Source of the DNA: Dactylellina haptotyla
Taxonomy: Eukaryota > Ascomycota > Orbiliomycetes > Orbiliales > Orbiliaceae
NCBI GenBank assembly: GCA_031310005.1
Contig: CM062382.1
Location: forward strand, 2,418,001 to 2,482,000
Length of the DNA: 64,000 bases
Direction: 5' to 3'
Shown here: one piece after another, positions 1 to 11,224 of the stretch
How the letters are laid out: every line of letters starts with the position of its first letter
How positions within the stretch are numbered: position 1 is the stretch's first letter
The notes under the pieces: generated by a model
What the model was told of the DNA's origin: nothing
The model's database searches: none
What the model saw: the letters and a program-made list of their open reading frames with translations, nothing else
Made by a program: the position numbers and the translations under genes

Positions 1-682
1 TCTCGAATGCTTCAACTAGAGGCACTATCGATCCCTGAACATGCTTCCTCACTAGATCGATCATCTCCATCGGCGGAATGATCTTTTTCTTCTTGGGTTC
101 TGGTGTGCTCCTGGCTGATGAAGGGCCCGAAGAAGCTGGCGGCGGAGCGAGCTTAGATTTGGATGCCATGCAGAGGACCTTTGCACCGTGCTTGAGGTTG
201 TATTTGCTCAGTGGTTCAGCGTCGTCCTTAAGGTTGTGACCGGCGAAGACAAGTTTAATGCTGTGCGTGCGGGAGAGGCCCAGGGCGTCTTGGACTTTGG
301 CACGGAGGTCGGCGACGGTGGATGTGCCCGATGTGACGTCACCGCGCGGGAAGGTGATCTGGAGGGTGTCCTTCGCATGTTGGACGAGGATGGTGTCTAC
401 GGTGCGGGTTTCGTCGTCGTCGTCGAAGAGCGACGAGCCCGTGACGGACTTGAGGAAGCGGCGCATGGGGAAGCTGAAGATGGAGAGCGGGATAAATGTG
501 AGCACGAAGATGATGAGGAGGACGAGAACGTTCGGGTCTGCGGATGCCAGGGACGGCGGGAGGCGGGCTTGCAGGTAGGAGAGTTCGGCGCTGAAGTGGT
601 TTGAGATCGGGGTGAGGTGGTCTGAGAGAAGGGAGGCGAGGCGGGTGGGGAGAACAGCCTCCCAGAGATCTTGGGACGCCAG
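1..682 (-). CDS. Membrane-anchored ubiquitin-like/BAG-domain protein (Snl1/BAG1 type), 3' end beyond window
   Basis: Likely Hsp70 nucleotide-exchange co-chaperone held in the ER or nuclear membrane, as known for yeast Snl1. The open frame shows, in order, an N-terminal segment, one hydrophobic stretch (NVLVLLIIFVLTFIPLSIF), an acidic DDDDE run, a ubiquitin-like domain (DTLQITFPRGD, then SIKLVFAGHNLKDD and LKHGAKVLCM), a Ser/Pro/Lys linker (PEPKKKK) and the start of a BAG domain (MEMIDLVRKHVQGSIVPLVEAF) at the window edge. The frame is closed upstream by a TAA and contains no ATG before the membrane segment. I placed the start at a CTG at 682-680 in strong context (A at -3, G at +4); an unseen first exon spliced to the same CCAAG is the alternative. 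A TATA-like box lies about 95 bp upstream. Domain order is well supported; the start is not. Confidence 0.75.
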   Translation of the reverse strand, partial: MASQDLWEAVLPTRLASLLSDHLTPISNHFSAELSYLQARLPPSLASADPNVLVLLIIFVLTFIPLSIFSFPMRRFLKSVTGSSLFDDDDETRTVDTILVQHAKDTLQITFPRGDVTSGTSTVADLRAKVQDALGLSRTHSIKLVFAGHNLKDDAEPLSKYNLKHGAKVLCMASKSKLAPPPASSGPSSARSTPEPKKKKIIPPMEMIDLVRKHVQGSIVPLVEAFE

Positions 683-1115
683 CTTGGAGGGTTTTTATGT
701 GACGGGAAGGGGGGATGTCGGGTCGGCGAGCCAATCGATGGCGACGGGTGTCGTGGAGGGATGTTTGTGGATGTTTTTTATAGCTGCCTGCCGCCGAGTG
801 GCATTTATTCCGACACAGGCGACGCTGTGCAACACGGGCAACACAACTGCTTAGACCACATACGCTCTTCCCACGCTATTCCGCCGAGGTGGGGACACGG
901 GGGGACTTATGTGATCACTTTTGTAGATGGCAATATAACACGGCTTGCAGCTATTTTATTTATTTATTCGTTTATTGCCTCAAATAATAAGTACAGAGTA
1001 CCTCTTAATCAAATCCATAGCTTGCTCAAAAACTTAGAAAATTCGAAAATAGCGTACATTCCATTGCCTCCAGCAGTTACATGACCATAAAACAAAAAAA
1101 AAAGATCCTCCTAGT
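683..1115. other. Intergenic, promoter of BAG gene and 3' flank of LURP-one-like gene
   Basis: Apart from the TATA-like box at 774-782 I see only AT-rich sequence (about 920-1110) with a short A-run before the stop of the next gene. The small frames here have no family features. Confidence 0.5.
774..782 (-). promoter_or_regulatory. TATA-like box upstream of the BAG-domain gene
   Basis: The minus strand reads TATAAAAAA about 95 bp before the proposed CTG start. No ATG lies between it and the open frame. It fits a core promoter, but position is the only support. Confidence 0.35.
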
Positions 1116-1808
1116 TTATGTATTCACAACGGCAAGGAAGGCGCTCAAATTTGCAGTCGCGGCGTTCGATGTATTGATCTTTCTAATCAAGAACCCAAGC
1201 TCCATGTTCCCCAGCATCGTAATCAATGCGAACAGGTCGTAATACTGCATCGGCACATCCTGGAAAATCTCCAGCGTCCCCGCGGAGTCCACATACGTCC
1301 CCTTGTGGACATACCTCGCCACCAGCTGGTTCTCTGAATCGACAAGCTTGAAGTGCATTCCCAAACTACTCTTGTGCCCGTCCACATTGCTTGTAGCCTT
1401 CCATTTCAATTCCATCTCGTTACCCGAATCCAGCAGCGGGACATTGGTACCATAGTAGGTGTCTTTCCAGGTCGCCTTCCATTCGAGCTTTGATATCAAA
1501 GAGTCGTTTCGCTCGGGGTTGCCGATTGTGACTCCCATGGCGTAGTATTGGATGTTGGCTGCCACCGTGGCGATTGGGACGGCGTCTGCTCCGATATCCG
1601 GGCTACCATTGGCGTGATATACAAGGACCGTCGGGTCTTGGTGCGCTCTCAACTGGATGTTGTAGAGGAGCTTGTTTGGTTCGCCGGCTGGTGTGACGAC
1701 CATGTCGCGGGTGCTCGCATTGTGAACCGTGACATCATAGGCTCTGAGGACTGGACCGTGGGTTGGGGGAGCGGGTGATGGAGAGCGCGAGCGAGAGAAG
1801 AGACCCAT
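1116..1808 (-). CDS. Tubby C-terminal/LURP-one-like fungal protein
   Basis: Single-exon gene of 230 residues beginning at the ATG in ATGGGTCTCTTC; the upstream in-frame TTG is not a likely start. A short basic Ser/Pro/Arg head (SRSRSPSPAPP) precedes a beta-rich body with the alternating pattern of the tubby-C/LURP-one (scramblase-like) fold: VLRAYDVTVHN, KLLYNIQLRAHQDPTVLVYH, ISKLEWKATWKDTYYG, MHFKLVDSENQLVARYVHKG. It ends with a hydrophobic segment (YYDLFALITMLGNMELGFLI). These proteins often sit at membranes and may bind lipid, but their function in fungi is unclear. I identify only the fold, from pattern, with no catalytic motif seen. Confidence 0.7.
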   Translation of the reverse strand: MGLFSRSRSPSPAPPTHGPVLRAYDVTVHNASTRDMVVTPAGEPNKLLYNIQLRAHQDPTVLVYHANGSPDIGADAVPIATVAANIQYYAMGVTIGNPERNDSLISKLEWKATWKDTYYGTNVPLLDSGNEMELKWKATSNVDGHKSSLGMHFKLVDSENQLVARYVHKGTYVDSAGTLEIFQDVPMQYYDLFALITMLGNMELGFLIRKINTSNAATANLSAFLAVVNT

Positions 1809-3563
1809 TTTCAATATAATATGGTGTTACTTAATTGATGAAAAAAGTTTTTTTTTTTTTTTAGAGTTGAAAAGATAGTTTAAACAATAATGTGTATGAT
1901 AGTCAATGTAATTTCGATGATGTAAAATAAACACGGATAATTATAGGCCAAATCAAGGTCCCTTTTAAGTTCCCGAATTGCTCGATCTCGCGCCCGCTTT
2001 GAGCGTAAAAACCGGCATTTGTCGTCGCTTGTTCTGTAGAATGTATCTAGTAAGCGGTCAGCCTAGGCGCCTTGGCTAGACATGGCGATCCTTGCTTCGC
2101 AGATGCTCAAAGCCTGAATCCGGTACACGCATTGGGCGAGTCCCATGGCCAGCCCTAGTGGCTGCACACAGGTAAGGCGCAATTATATTTCGAAAGAGAT
2201 AAAGTAGATGGCGAATGAGAGCATTCAATAAGCGATCCGGTTTCTTGGTATGAATCGCGATATGGAAGCTCGAAGCTCGAAGTCTCGGCACTGTGTTGGA
2301 CAAGCGGTTTGTGAGGTGTAGCTTGGTATGGGGGCTTAGATAATATCACCAGAGGAAGCAGGAGATTGACGTGGGAGCTTGCCAGCCTTATCGAAACCGG
2401 TTACCCGCAGTGCAGTATGTTCCCGACGGAAAACCTGCGTTTTGAAGGTCAGCAAACCGCCAAGATGTTGGTCGACCGGTCGTTATCAGTAGAGACTTCA
2501 ATATTTCATTGGATATCGTGGATACGAGCATGGTAACACAAGGCATTTTTAAAAGAATTGTATTCTTAAAATAACCACTATAGCTTTCCTTCAATCACTG
2601 GAAACCCTGTGTTCGAAATTGCCAAAAATGGTAGTTTCTTAACTTTACTAAATTGGTGTATTTTCCCCCACACCCCCATTTTCGAAAATGCAACACCAAA
2701 CCATGTTGGCACCATATATCCACGGAACATGAGCACTATTTATCCGGGCGGGGGGCTGGTTATAACTCCGACATCTATGCGAGCAAACTCTACGAACAGC
2801 TGGCAGACGCGAGCAGATGTCGTCGATTCCAGGGTATTTTTGAACCTCAAAGGATACTATCTCGCGAGATCTCGCATCCTTAAATTCGAAGCGTATCAAT
2901 GGAGATATCGATTGGTGAGAATTGGTACGACACTTAACTCCATCGACTGGCTGGGGTTCGATTGAATCTATTGGTCGAAAAACTGTCGAAAAGAGGCTGA
3001 AAGTGTCAAGTTTGTCATTACTAAGCCCTGTGTGCATATCGTTATGCTTTATTTCCGCCCGTAGACTCCGTTAACTCCAAGGCTTCTATATTACGAAATC
3101 TTGGAATAATCTTTCGCGGAATCGATTTTTTTCAACCGTCGTTATTCTGTTCGCGATGCTTGGCCCCGGTTTACAGTACAGTTTCGAGCCCCGAGTTTGA
3201 CTCCGAAGTGAAGTTTTGGATATGCTGCTGTCTAAAGGAATGGTGATACAGTTCTTACAGCTCCGTCGACCCACAGCGGTTCAATTGTGCACGCAGCAAT
3301 GTTCACGAGATTCTTTCGGGCGAATTTAGAATGCTGGTATCAAGTTATCCAGAGACCAGCGGGAAGGATTCCGGATCGTAAACTCGCGCGCAGCAAATAT
3401 TGAACCGCGAAAATATGTCCAGGATACACAGAAGGGCTACGCGAAATGCGAGGGAGCACGAGAGAATGCTTTTCTGGAGACCAAGGTCGCGATATCGATA
3501 CAAGAGTGCTTATAAATGTGTATTTAATCATCCACATTTCTCCTCTTCGACAATTGGTACCAA
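1809..3563. other. Intergenic region without recognisable gene
   Basis: About 1.75 kb between the LURP-one-like gene and the dehydrogenase. It has a T-run at about 1847-1862 and mixed-composition sequence. Overlapping frames on both strands at 2.6-3.0 kb show no splice logic or domain pattern. Both flanking genes are transcribed away from it, so it probably holds two promoters. Confidence 0.5.
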
Positions 3564-4759
3564 ATGATGAATATTCGCATCCTCTATCGTCTTAGCACTC
3601 TATCTCGCAATATCATAAGATACACTACTATCACACCTGCCAAACCACATAGAATGGAGATCTCAGGGATAACCAAATACGCCTCTCTCCACGCCGCACC
3701 CAACGGTCCTGGCGATTCCCGCCCGACTGCCTTTCAGATCATCCAAGATGAGGATTTGATCGGGAAACTTCCTGATAAAGTCTTCCTCGTAACTGGGTGT
3801 ACTAGCGGTATCGGCGTAGAAACCGCGAAGGCGCTGTATGCTACGGGTGCCAGATTGTTCCTACCAGTGAGGGACTTGAAGAAGGGTGTTGAGGTTGTTG
3901 AGGAGATACGGTCTAATTATACGGGGAACCAGCACGCGGTGGAGTTGCTGCAGGTGGAGCTGGACTCGTTGGACTCGGTGAGGGGAGCTGCTGGGGAGTT
4001 TTTGAAGAGGAGCGACAAGTTGGATTTACTCATCTGTAACGCCGGTACGTCCATACCATCCATACAATCACTTTGGGTTTATTATGAATCTTCTTGATAG
4101 TTCTTGATGGTTATTGAAATCTATAAACAGGTGTAATGGCGACCCCTGAAGGAAAGACTAAGGACGGCTTCGAGACCCAATTCGGGATAAACCACCTCTC
4201 GCACTTCCTTCTCTTCCAACTGCTAAAGTCGACCCTCCTGGCCTCTGCTACACCAGAATTCCCATCGAGGGTCGTAACTGTAACGTCGGGTGCGCACGGT
4301 ATCACCGCGCCTCTTCGCGATGACTATAATTTCGAAAAAACCGCCTACGACCCCTGGAAATCGTACGGCCAATCCAAGACCGCAAACATCTGGATGGCAA
4401 ACGAGATCGAACGCCGTTACGGGAGTAAAGGACTACACGCCACTTCTGTGACACCGGGGCTTATATGGTCTGGACTACAGAAGCACGTTGGGGAGGACGT
4501 GAAGAAGGGGTGGGAGGAATTGGAGGATTGGAAGCCGTTGTGGAAGACCGCGGCGCAGGGAGCGGCGACAACGGTGTGGGCGGCCGTTGGGGAGGCCTGG
4601 AAGGGCAATGGGGGTCTGTTGAGTAACTGTCAGGCTTGGAAGCCGGCGGAGGAGGAGAAGGATGGGCATGCGGCTCATGCGTTTGATGAGGAAGGGGAGG
4701 GAGTGCTGTGGAGGGACTCGTGCGAGATGGTAGGGGTCGAGGCAGATGGGGATGAGTAG
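3564..4759 (+). CDS. Short-chain dehydrogenase/reductase (retinol-dehydrogenase-like)
   Basis: Two exons, 3564-4044 and 4131-4759, joined across an 86 bp GT-AG intron to give 369 residues. The join rebuilds the conserved NAG motif (LLICNAG, then VMATPEGKT). Classical SDR landmarks are the nucleotide-binding TGCTSGIG at about residues 77-84, NAG at 160-162, the catalytic Ser in VTVTSGAHG (about 214) and YGQSK (Tyr about 240, Lys about 244). The sequence resembles the retinol dehydrogenase/WWOX-like SDR group that uses NADP(H); the substrate cannot be told. The roughly 70 N-terminal residues before the Rossmann fold are long for the family, so the second methionine (MEISGITK, residue 31) is a possible start. 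Neighbours give no pathway hint. Confidence 0.88.
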
Positions 4760-7700
4760 ATGGATAAGTGTAATCGCATCAATTGCACAGTGTGTTTTAC
4801 GAATGTGATTTAATTAGGCACGGGGACGACTGTGCTTCCTCTTTGGTGTACTTCTTTGTGTCAAGAAATGCGGCTGCAAGTTTCCATTTATTCTGATATA
4901 TATTCTGAAGCAACCAGATCCGGAGACGAGATATGAATAGCAGCGGGTGTTGCAGATGTGTTGTCTGTGGGGTTGCGACGGGGAGATCAGGCTGCCGATC
5001 TCAGACACCCGCCCGGCCCTCATTTGTTTTACGTGCGACAGCGTACGGCCAGCGTACAGACCACAACATCTCCCCCTCACCCTCCTCGCTCGCGGCCATT
5101 GAGGCAATAGAGTGGTTTCTCGGTCTATGCTAGTGGTGGCCGATATCTGAATCAAGTGTCGTTCACATGCTGTACTACTCAATCGATAGCCTTTATGCTA
5201 ATGCTGTCTCAACTGTTGCAACATGTTCAGCTGAGCATCGTGGTATCATCGTGCAGGAGTTTCTGGACCTCCAGCGAATTACACGCCAGAGATTCTGGCC
5301 CGATGACCGCCCCTTTTTTCTGTCCCCTCGCTTGTCGAGGTTTAAAAGGCATTTTGCAGATGGGGTTCCGTCGGACAGGGCCTTTTGATTGGCTTTGGAT
5401 CGGAAGGGAGTTCGGGAAAAGGGTAAGATTTTCGGTGCCCCCACCAGCACGACCCGGGTCCCCAGCAGGCCAGGCCCAACTCGTCCTCGACCAAGAGTCC
5501 AGGAAAGAGTGTAATATCCGTCAAGGGTTTAATTTTGAAAGCCGTTGGAACATCAGTGCCAATTGCTGATCACTCGGAGGATAATATGAAAAAGCGAAGC
5601 GGAAAGTTCTTTGCTCGCTTTTGTCTATTCCTGTTACCATGGTCGTTTTTGCCATGTTGCTCGGACAGCCCGCATGCCGTATTTAATTCTTTTTTCTGGC
5701 TTTCTTTCTCTCCTTCTCCTTCTCGTTCAAATGATGCAGAATTCAGGACGCCGGAATATTAATTCAGACTCGGATTATGCAGCATGTCTGGGATGTCCGT
5801 TACCCAGCAAACGACTGACTGTGACTGACTCTCAGAACGCCGGCCACCCCCTTGCTTGGCCAGCAGGAGGCACCCTGGTTACCACTGGTTCGGAGAGGCA
5901 GCAGCGAGATCCCCGCCGCCTCGTCGCCTGCCATCGCCCATGACGAGTTTAGTGTCTCCTCTCAAGAGATTTAAACATTTTTATTCGATGCCACTAGCTG
6001 GTTACCGGGCTTGGGTGGCTGCTCCACCGGCATCGCTGTGGAGAGTCTGCGGCATGCGATCCGTTCCTGAAGAGGAATAACCCCTTCGTGGGAGGCTTCG
6101 GTGCCTCGCTTCCCTGCCATTCCCTTTTGGAATATCTTCCCTCTTGGTCGTCCTGTTTTTCCTTTCTCAGAGCTCTCCCATCGTCAACTCCCCTCTCCGC
6201 ACTCCCAGTCCGTTCTTGTTCCTTCAAATCGCCTTCAGTCGGTTCCAGTTCGCATTTTTACTGGAGAGAGTGAGAGGGCCAGTGGGATCTCGAGGTCTTG
6301 CGGTTGGGGGCTCTTTTTCAAATCTCTCCTCTCGCAATAAAACATCGAAACCCCCCCAGCCAATTTAAGGAAACTCGTTTCTGCGGCGATACCGTACCGT
6401 ACAATACGGACAACCACCCTTTTCTTTAATTTTTTTTTTGATTTTTGCCTGCCTGCTTGCCCCCAACTCGAAAAGGCGGTTACATTGCAAGAGGACAGTG
6501 GGAAAAATAAAAAGGAATAAAAAAGAATAAAGTGAAGCCCATGCCATCTGGCGTATCGGAATCCACGAGCTTAATTTCCATATTACCTATCGCGTGTTAG
6601 TGCCAGGTTTCGAGACTCAATAGCACTCTGAGTTAAGAGCCCTCATTTGCTGGGTCAGATTCACTTGAAGAGATCCGAAATTTGGTTTCCCCTTTGGAAC
6701 ACTCCAAACGGCGCTGCCTCTCTCGGACTGCGTTCGCTCGAACACTGACTCTGTTTCGATCTTATTTTATTTTATTATCCACTTTTCTTCTTTTCCTCGA
6801 TTTTTCTTTCTCCGGCCTCTCAGGTGATTTGTGTTCTTTGGGAGCATATCCGGCTGGAGTTTAGAGAAAAGAACGAAAGAAAGATAGAAAAAGGAAGAGC
6901 GAGATCGCCAGGACGCTCCCGTCGACCAATCGCACGGGACAGATCCACCAGAAGGCATCGCATCGCATCTACTCGACGTGCTTCGATCTCGAGCCTCTCA
7001 CCGGCTCGCTCGCTCTGCGGTTCTTTTCTCCGGCTCGCGTGCAAGAGGGCCCTGTCTTTGTATGCTGTGCCCGGTCTGGTCCCCCTTACACCCAGCATCC
7101 ATACCACAGTCAAACTATTACCATATCACCCATATCTCGGTTCCTTTCGACTTCTTCCTCTTCCCTCTTCCCTCTCTCTCTTTCCCCTCCCTCTCTTTTT
7201 CCCGTTTCCCTGGGTTCTCTGCTGTAATAATTCCGCCGTGGTATTCTTCGTCTTGACTTCTCTCTCCCTCACACCTACTTTTCTTATTTTACTGCATTGA
7301 TTGTGGTTGGAACTTAGTTATTTCCTATTATCATTTTTTCGTTTTTCCAGCTTCCATCCTCATTAGCCCTCATACAAACCTACATACATCCACACACACA
7401 CACACACCGCACATACTCTCCTATTTCGTTTCCATTTCCTTCATTTCATCTCTCTCGCTCGCTCGCTGCTCTTTTCTTTTCTTGTCCGTTCTCTTCGATT
7501 TCCCTTCTTTGCTGCATCGTATCTCCTGCTGAGAAGATACGCTTGCCGGTATTCGAATATTCTCCGTCGACCAAGGCCCTCCTCCATCAACCACGCTTCG
7601 TCCTTCCTGTTTGCCCTCCGTCGGGTCCCGCGACAAAACACTTGCTAAACATTTTGCTCCCCCGGCACCCTGGACCTCTTCCCAAGGCGACCGACGGCCT

Positions 7701-8349
7701 CGGTAACATTTTGGAACATTCACCTTGCATTCTTCAGGCATTTCTGCATTGGCATTGTTATCACCCCGTCACAATCACCATCATCATCACCATCACGACC
7801 CCCCGTCGGCATTAATATAGCAACAGCAACGACATAACCCTGACACTTCCACTACCGCCCCCGTTTCGAAACGTTGCACTCAGGCAGGACTTCTTCGAGT
7901 CTCGGATCAGACGCTGCAGAAATCTCCCCTGTGTGCGTGGGAGAAGTGGGTATTCTCAATATACTAAAAAAGAAGCAGCCACGAGGCTTGCGCCATCAAT
8001 TTTCTCTCGCTCTGCCTTCTCCAAGCGCGACAAGTCATAACACAGTTCTGCCGCTGCATCGAATCGTGGCACCCTCACCGTCTACTGGCTTCTACGTCCG
8101 AACTGGCTTCCGGCCAACAAACAGAACCGCCTTCGGCTCCACAACTTTCAATTCTTTCTCCGCATTGTCGACGCAGGACAGGTGTAAGGGGAGAAACGTC
8201 ATCACAGGGAGGCGAGTCCGTTCGTTCTGCCCTCCTTTGACGGAGTAACCCTGACCCGTCAAGTATCCATCTCCATCCTGCCAAAAAACCTCACCACCTT
8301 TCTCCTATTCCAACCCTTCAACAACAAATCAAAACCCCAAACCCTCACG
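4760..8349. other. Long non-coding region and pyrimidine-rich leader upstream of TeaR-like gene
   Basis: About 3.6 kb with no gene I can support. From about 6.7 kb it becomes strongly C/T-rich on the plus strand (for example 7140-7200 and 7440-7470), with a CA repeat at 7391-7408 and a CAT/CAC run near 7770-7800. That is typical of promoters and long 5' leaders of ascomycete morphogenesis genes. Several ATG-led short frames would act as upstream ORFs if this is transcribed. No clear intron pair was found. Confidence 0.5.
7391..7408. repeat. (CA)n microsatellite
   Basis: Uninterrupted CA dinucleotide repeat inside the pyrimidine-rich leader region of the TeaR-like gene. Confidence 0.8.
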
Positions 8350-10115
8350 ATGACCAGCATCACAGCATCGCGAGGGATCGCCAACATTACCCCTCCCTCA
8401 TCATCTCACGGCCAACGGGACTGGGACTACTCTGTCCCAATCGATACCCCTGTAAGTTTCTTGGTGTGCAAATATACCCGCATGAAATTGGCCAAATTGC
8501 ATCTCGCTGACTTATCATGATCTCTTCTCTTTTCTCTCCATAGGACGACGATGGCAGCACATACTACAACTACACGAACGGCAATAGAAATGGTACTTCG
8601 AGTCGTTCGAGGGCGAGCTCTGCCACCGCAAAAGGAAAAGGTTCTATGGAAAACAGAAAACCTTCGTACACCAGGTCCAACAGCGACTACACGAAAGATA
8701 CTCCGAGAAACCAAAATCTTTACTCTTCTGTCGATGTTCCGAATGACGAGTTCCTGACCGCCCCTCGTGCACCTGCGTTAGTGAACCGTGGAAACAGTAG
8801 CGCTGGCGGTAATTCCGATGGCCGAGATTCTGTGATCGATATGTACTCCAACAATCGGCTGTCCACCATAAGTCATGCCACCGACATTCTACCGAACATC
8901 AACAGCTCGGCGACTGCCATGTACGATTTGTCTGGCGACATTGACAACCGAGAGGCATCCAGCTGGATTCATCGGGACAAGTTGATGAGGATAGAATCTG
9001 TCGAGTTCAAAAAATCACCTTCGTCTTCGAGCGAGGCCTGGGTCAAGACTGCCTCTCGTAAAATGTCTATGGATCAGATGGCCAAAGCGACTCGAGGTTC
9101 GACATGGGACAACAATTCGTACCGATATGGCACTGAAGATGAGCCCAACGAGGCATTCGACAACAATGACTTTGATCTTAGGCTTCCCGAGGAACGGGAG
9201 GCTGAACGTGAAGCTGAACGTGTCGCCCAGAAGCTAGCTGCTGCTAGAAATAAGTCCAACACGCCATCCAAGATTCCCGTGAATATTGCCTCGCCAGCTC
9301 CCATTCCTTTACAGTTCCTGGAGCGAAACTCTCCTCTGAAACGAGCCAGATCGGATTCGCTTGAAGATGACGTGCAAAGCATTTCGTATCCTGCTACTAG
9401 ATCGAGATCTCGTACATTAGAATCAGGCGAGCAACCGCCTGTAACACCTCCAGAGAAGACTGTACCGACCTCTTCTAGTTCCGTCACCCCACCGTCAAAG
9501 ATGGTCACTCGTACCGTGTCTAAGAACTCTCCCCGACGACCGTCTAGCTCACACCGCACTTCGGGAGCAGGTGGGAAGACGAAATCAAGAGTGGCATCTT
9601 CTTCAGCTGGTAACCGCGGATCTGGAGGAAACTCGAACAATGCCACGAAGTTCAACGCGCCAGAAGGACCGCCGCCCTGGGCTACGGGATACACGACTGA
9701 TCCGAAACTACCTCCAGACCAGCAAATCATTCCAACTGTGGCTAAGCGACTGCAGCAAGAACAATGGGAACGAGAGAATGCACCTGCTTCTGTGTTTGAT
9801 AGAGAACTGCGGCCTCTCAAGCTCCACGATCTGAACGGAGAGCCGAAGGAAGCCATCAACTTCGGAGAACAGAGTGCACAGTGGCCAATGACGAACGAAA
9901 AGCAGAAGGATCCCCCTCCAATGATCGTAAGTTACTGCTACCAATCGATAGCGCCCGATTTAGATACTGACTTGTGTTCAACCCAGGAGCCGCCCAAACA
10001 CCAAATCGCACCACCGAGGGTTCCTAGCAAGGAGCCAATTCGAGTAAAGGATCCAGAGGAGCTTCCAAGCAGACACAAGAAAGACAAAGGTTGCTGCGGC
10101 TGCACAATCATGTAG
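8350..10115 (+). CDS. Prenylated cell-end marker receptor, TeaR/Mod5-like
   Basis: Three exons, 8350-8451, 8544-9926 and 9987-10115, give 537 residues. The protein is low-complexity (Ser/Arg/Pro-rich), with a short N-terminal WDYSVPIDTP block, a charged helix (EEREAEREAERVAQKLAAA) and a tail KKDKGCCGCTIM. CTIM is a CaaX box; the extra cysteines at 531 and 532 could be palmitoylated. This layout fits TeaR of Aspergillus nidulans and Mod5 of fission yeast, lipid-anchored receptors that hold the kelch protein Tea1/TeaA at growing tips. That identity rests on layout and the CaaX end, not on a catalytic motif. The 60 bp second intron is in frame and stop-free, so retention would add 20 residues. 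A 3.6 kb leader region precedes the gene, as is common for polarity regulators. Confidence 0.7.
9927..9986 (+). other. In-frame, stop-free 60 bp intron of the TeaR-like gene
   Basis: Begins GTAAGT and ends CCCAG with an ACTGAC branch-like site about 20 bp from the acceptor. Its length is a multiple of three and it contains no stop, so spliced and unspliced messages both encode the CaaX end. Confidence 0.7.
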
Positions 10116-11224
10116 CTTTCCCGTCGCGACTCTATCAACTACGATTTGCCTCTTCTCTTTCTCTCGATCTTGCAATATTTCGATCCGTCATTTGTTCCAC
10201 CAAAAGCACAGCGTTCGGCGAATCTCGGCGTTTGATTTTTTTTTTCACTTTTACTTTACACCGCAATCTTTTCTTATCCCATTTGTTTACGATTATTGAT
10301 ACTACTTATATCCCGGGCGGGTGCCTCTTTCCCTTGCTATATAAACTACACTTTGTTCGACACCTTTTTTCTCTTTTAATCCCTACGGTTTCTCTAACGG
10401 CCTTCACACGCAGTTACTCGACAATTGCTTTACTTTTTTTTTTTTTTTTTTTTTCTTACAAGAGCTTGCAGAATTTATATATATTTTTTTTTACATTTTT
10501 GCTTTGGTCCTTTTTTCTTTACTATGTTTGTGCATTTGATATAGTTGAACGCTCCGCAGTCTCCTTTGTGTCTATTTTGTCTCCTTTTCTCTTGCTTCTA
10601 TCTTAGCGTACGCACTTTGAACACCGCAGATTTCGGTTGTAAGCGACGCACTGGCGTTCAGAACGCCATCCCTGAACTCCTCTATAACTTTCATATCAGT
10701 CTTGACTCTCCTACAAAAATACCACCACATCATCAGTCATCCCTCACAAGTTTCTTTCTATTTCCTTTGAAGAAAATACTGTCGCGAACAGTTTGAAATA
10801 TCTATCTTGTTAGCCTTTTTTCTTTCTCATTACATACTTCCGTTTCCAAGCTGGTATCGTATAACGGCCCACCCACCCCCATTTTTGTTTGTATCCTATT
10901 AGAAATACACACACTTTTCATATCAACATGCTGCTATACTTCCCCCAACAAACTTGTTATTTTAGAAGTTTTCTTTTATTATAGCCCACTAGATATCGAG
11001 GATGGGGAACCTGAGAGGGTTCTCCCCACCTATCTCGCAAATCTAGAAAGATAAATACTATATTATCAACAAAAAACCTTAACATGCTTCCGTTTATAAA
11101 CCCTTTAATAAAGACGTCCCTTCCGTTACCCGCTAGCTCCCGTAAAACGCAGGAACCTCTCTATACAACACTCCTTAATCTCACGAAAAGCTCCATCTAA
11201 AAATGCGATCTACATTTACCTTTT
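10116..11224. other. 3' flanks of two convergent genes
   Basis: T-rich sequence after the TeaR-like stop, including a 21-base T-run at 10434-10454, then AT-rich sequence into the dynactin 3' end. No gene supported. Confidence 0.5.
10434..10454. repeat. Poly-T tract
   Basis: Twenty-one consecutive T residues in the 3' flank of the TeaR-like gene. Confidence 0.8.

Noticed and set aside
188-604. Plus-strand frames of about 100-138 codons at the left end
   Set aside because: Antisense to the ubiquitin-like/BAG gene, whose domain order is clear on the minus strand.
9074-9859. 261-codon minus-strand frame
   Set aside because: Antisense to the TeaR-like coding exon, with no splice or domain support.
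10091-10606. 171-codon plus-strand frame after the TeaR-like gene
   Set aside because: Starts with a non-ATG codon, overlaps the TeaR end, and encodes Phe/Leu runs from T-rich 3' sequence.
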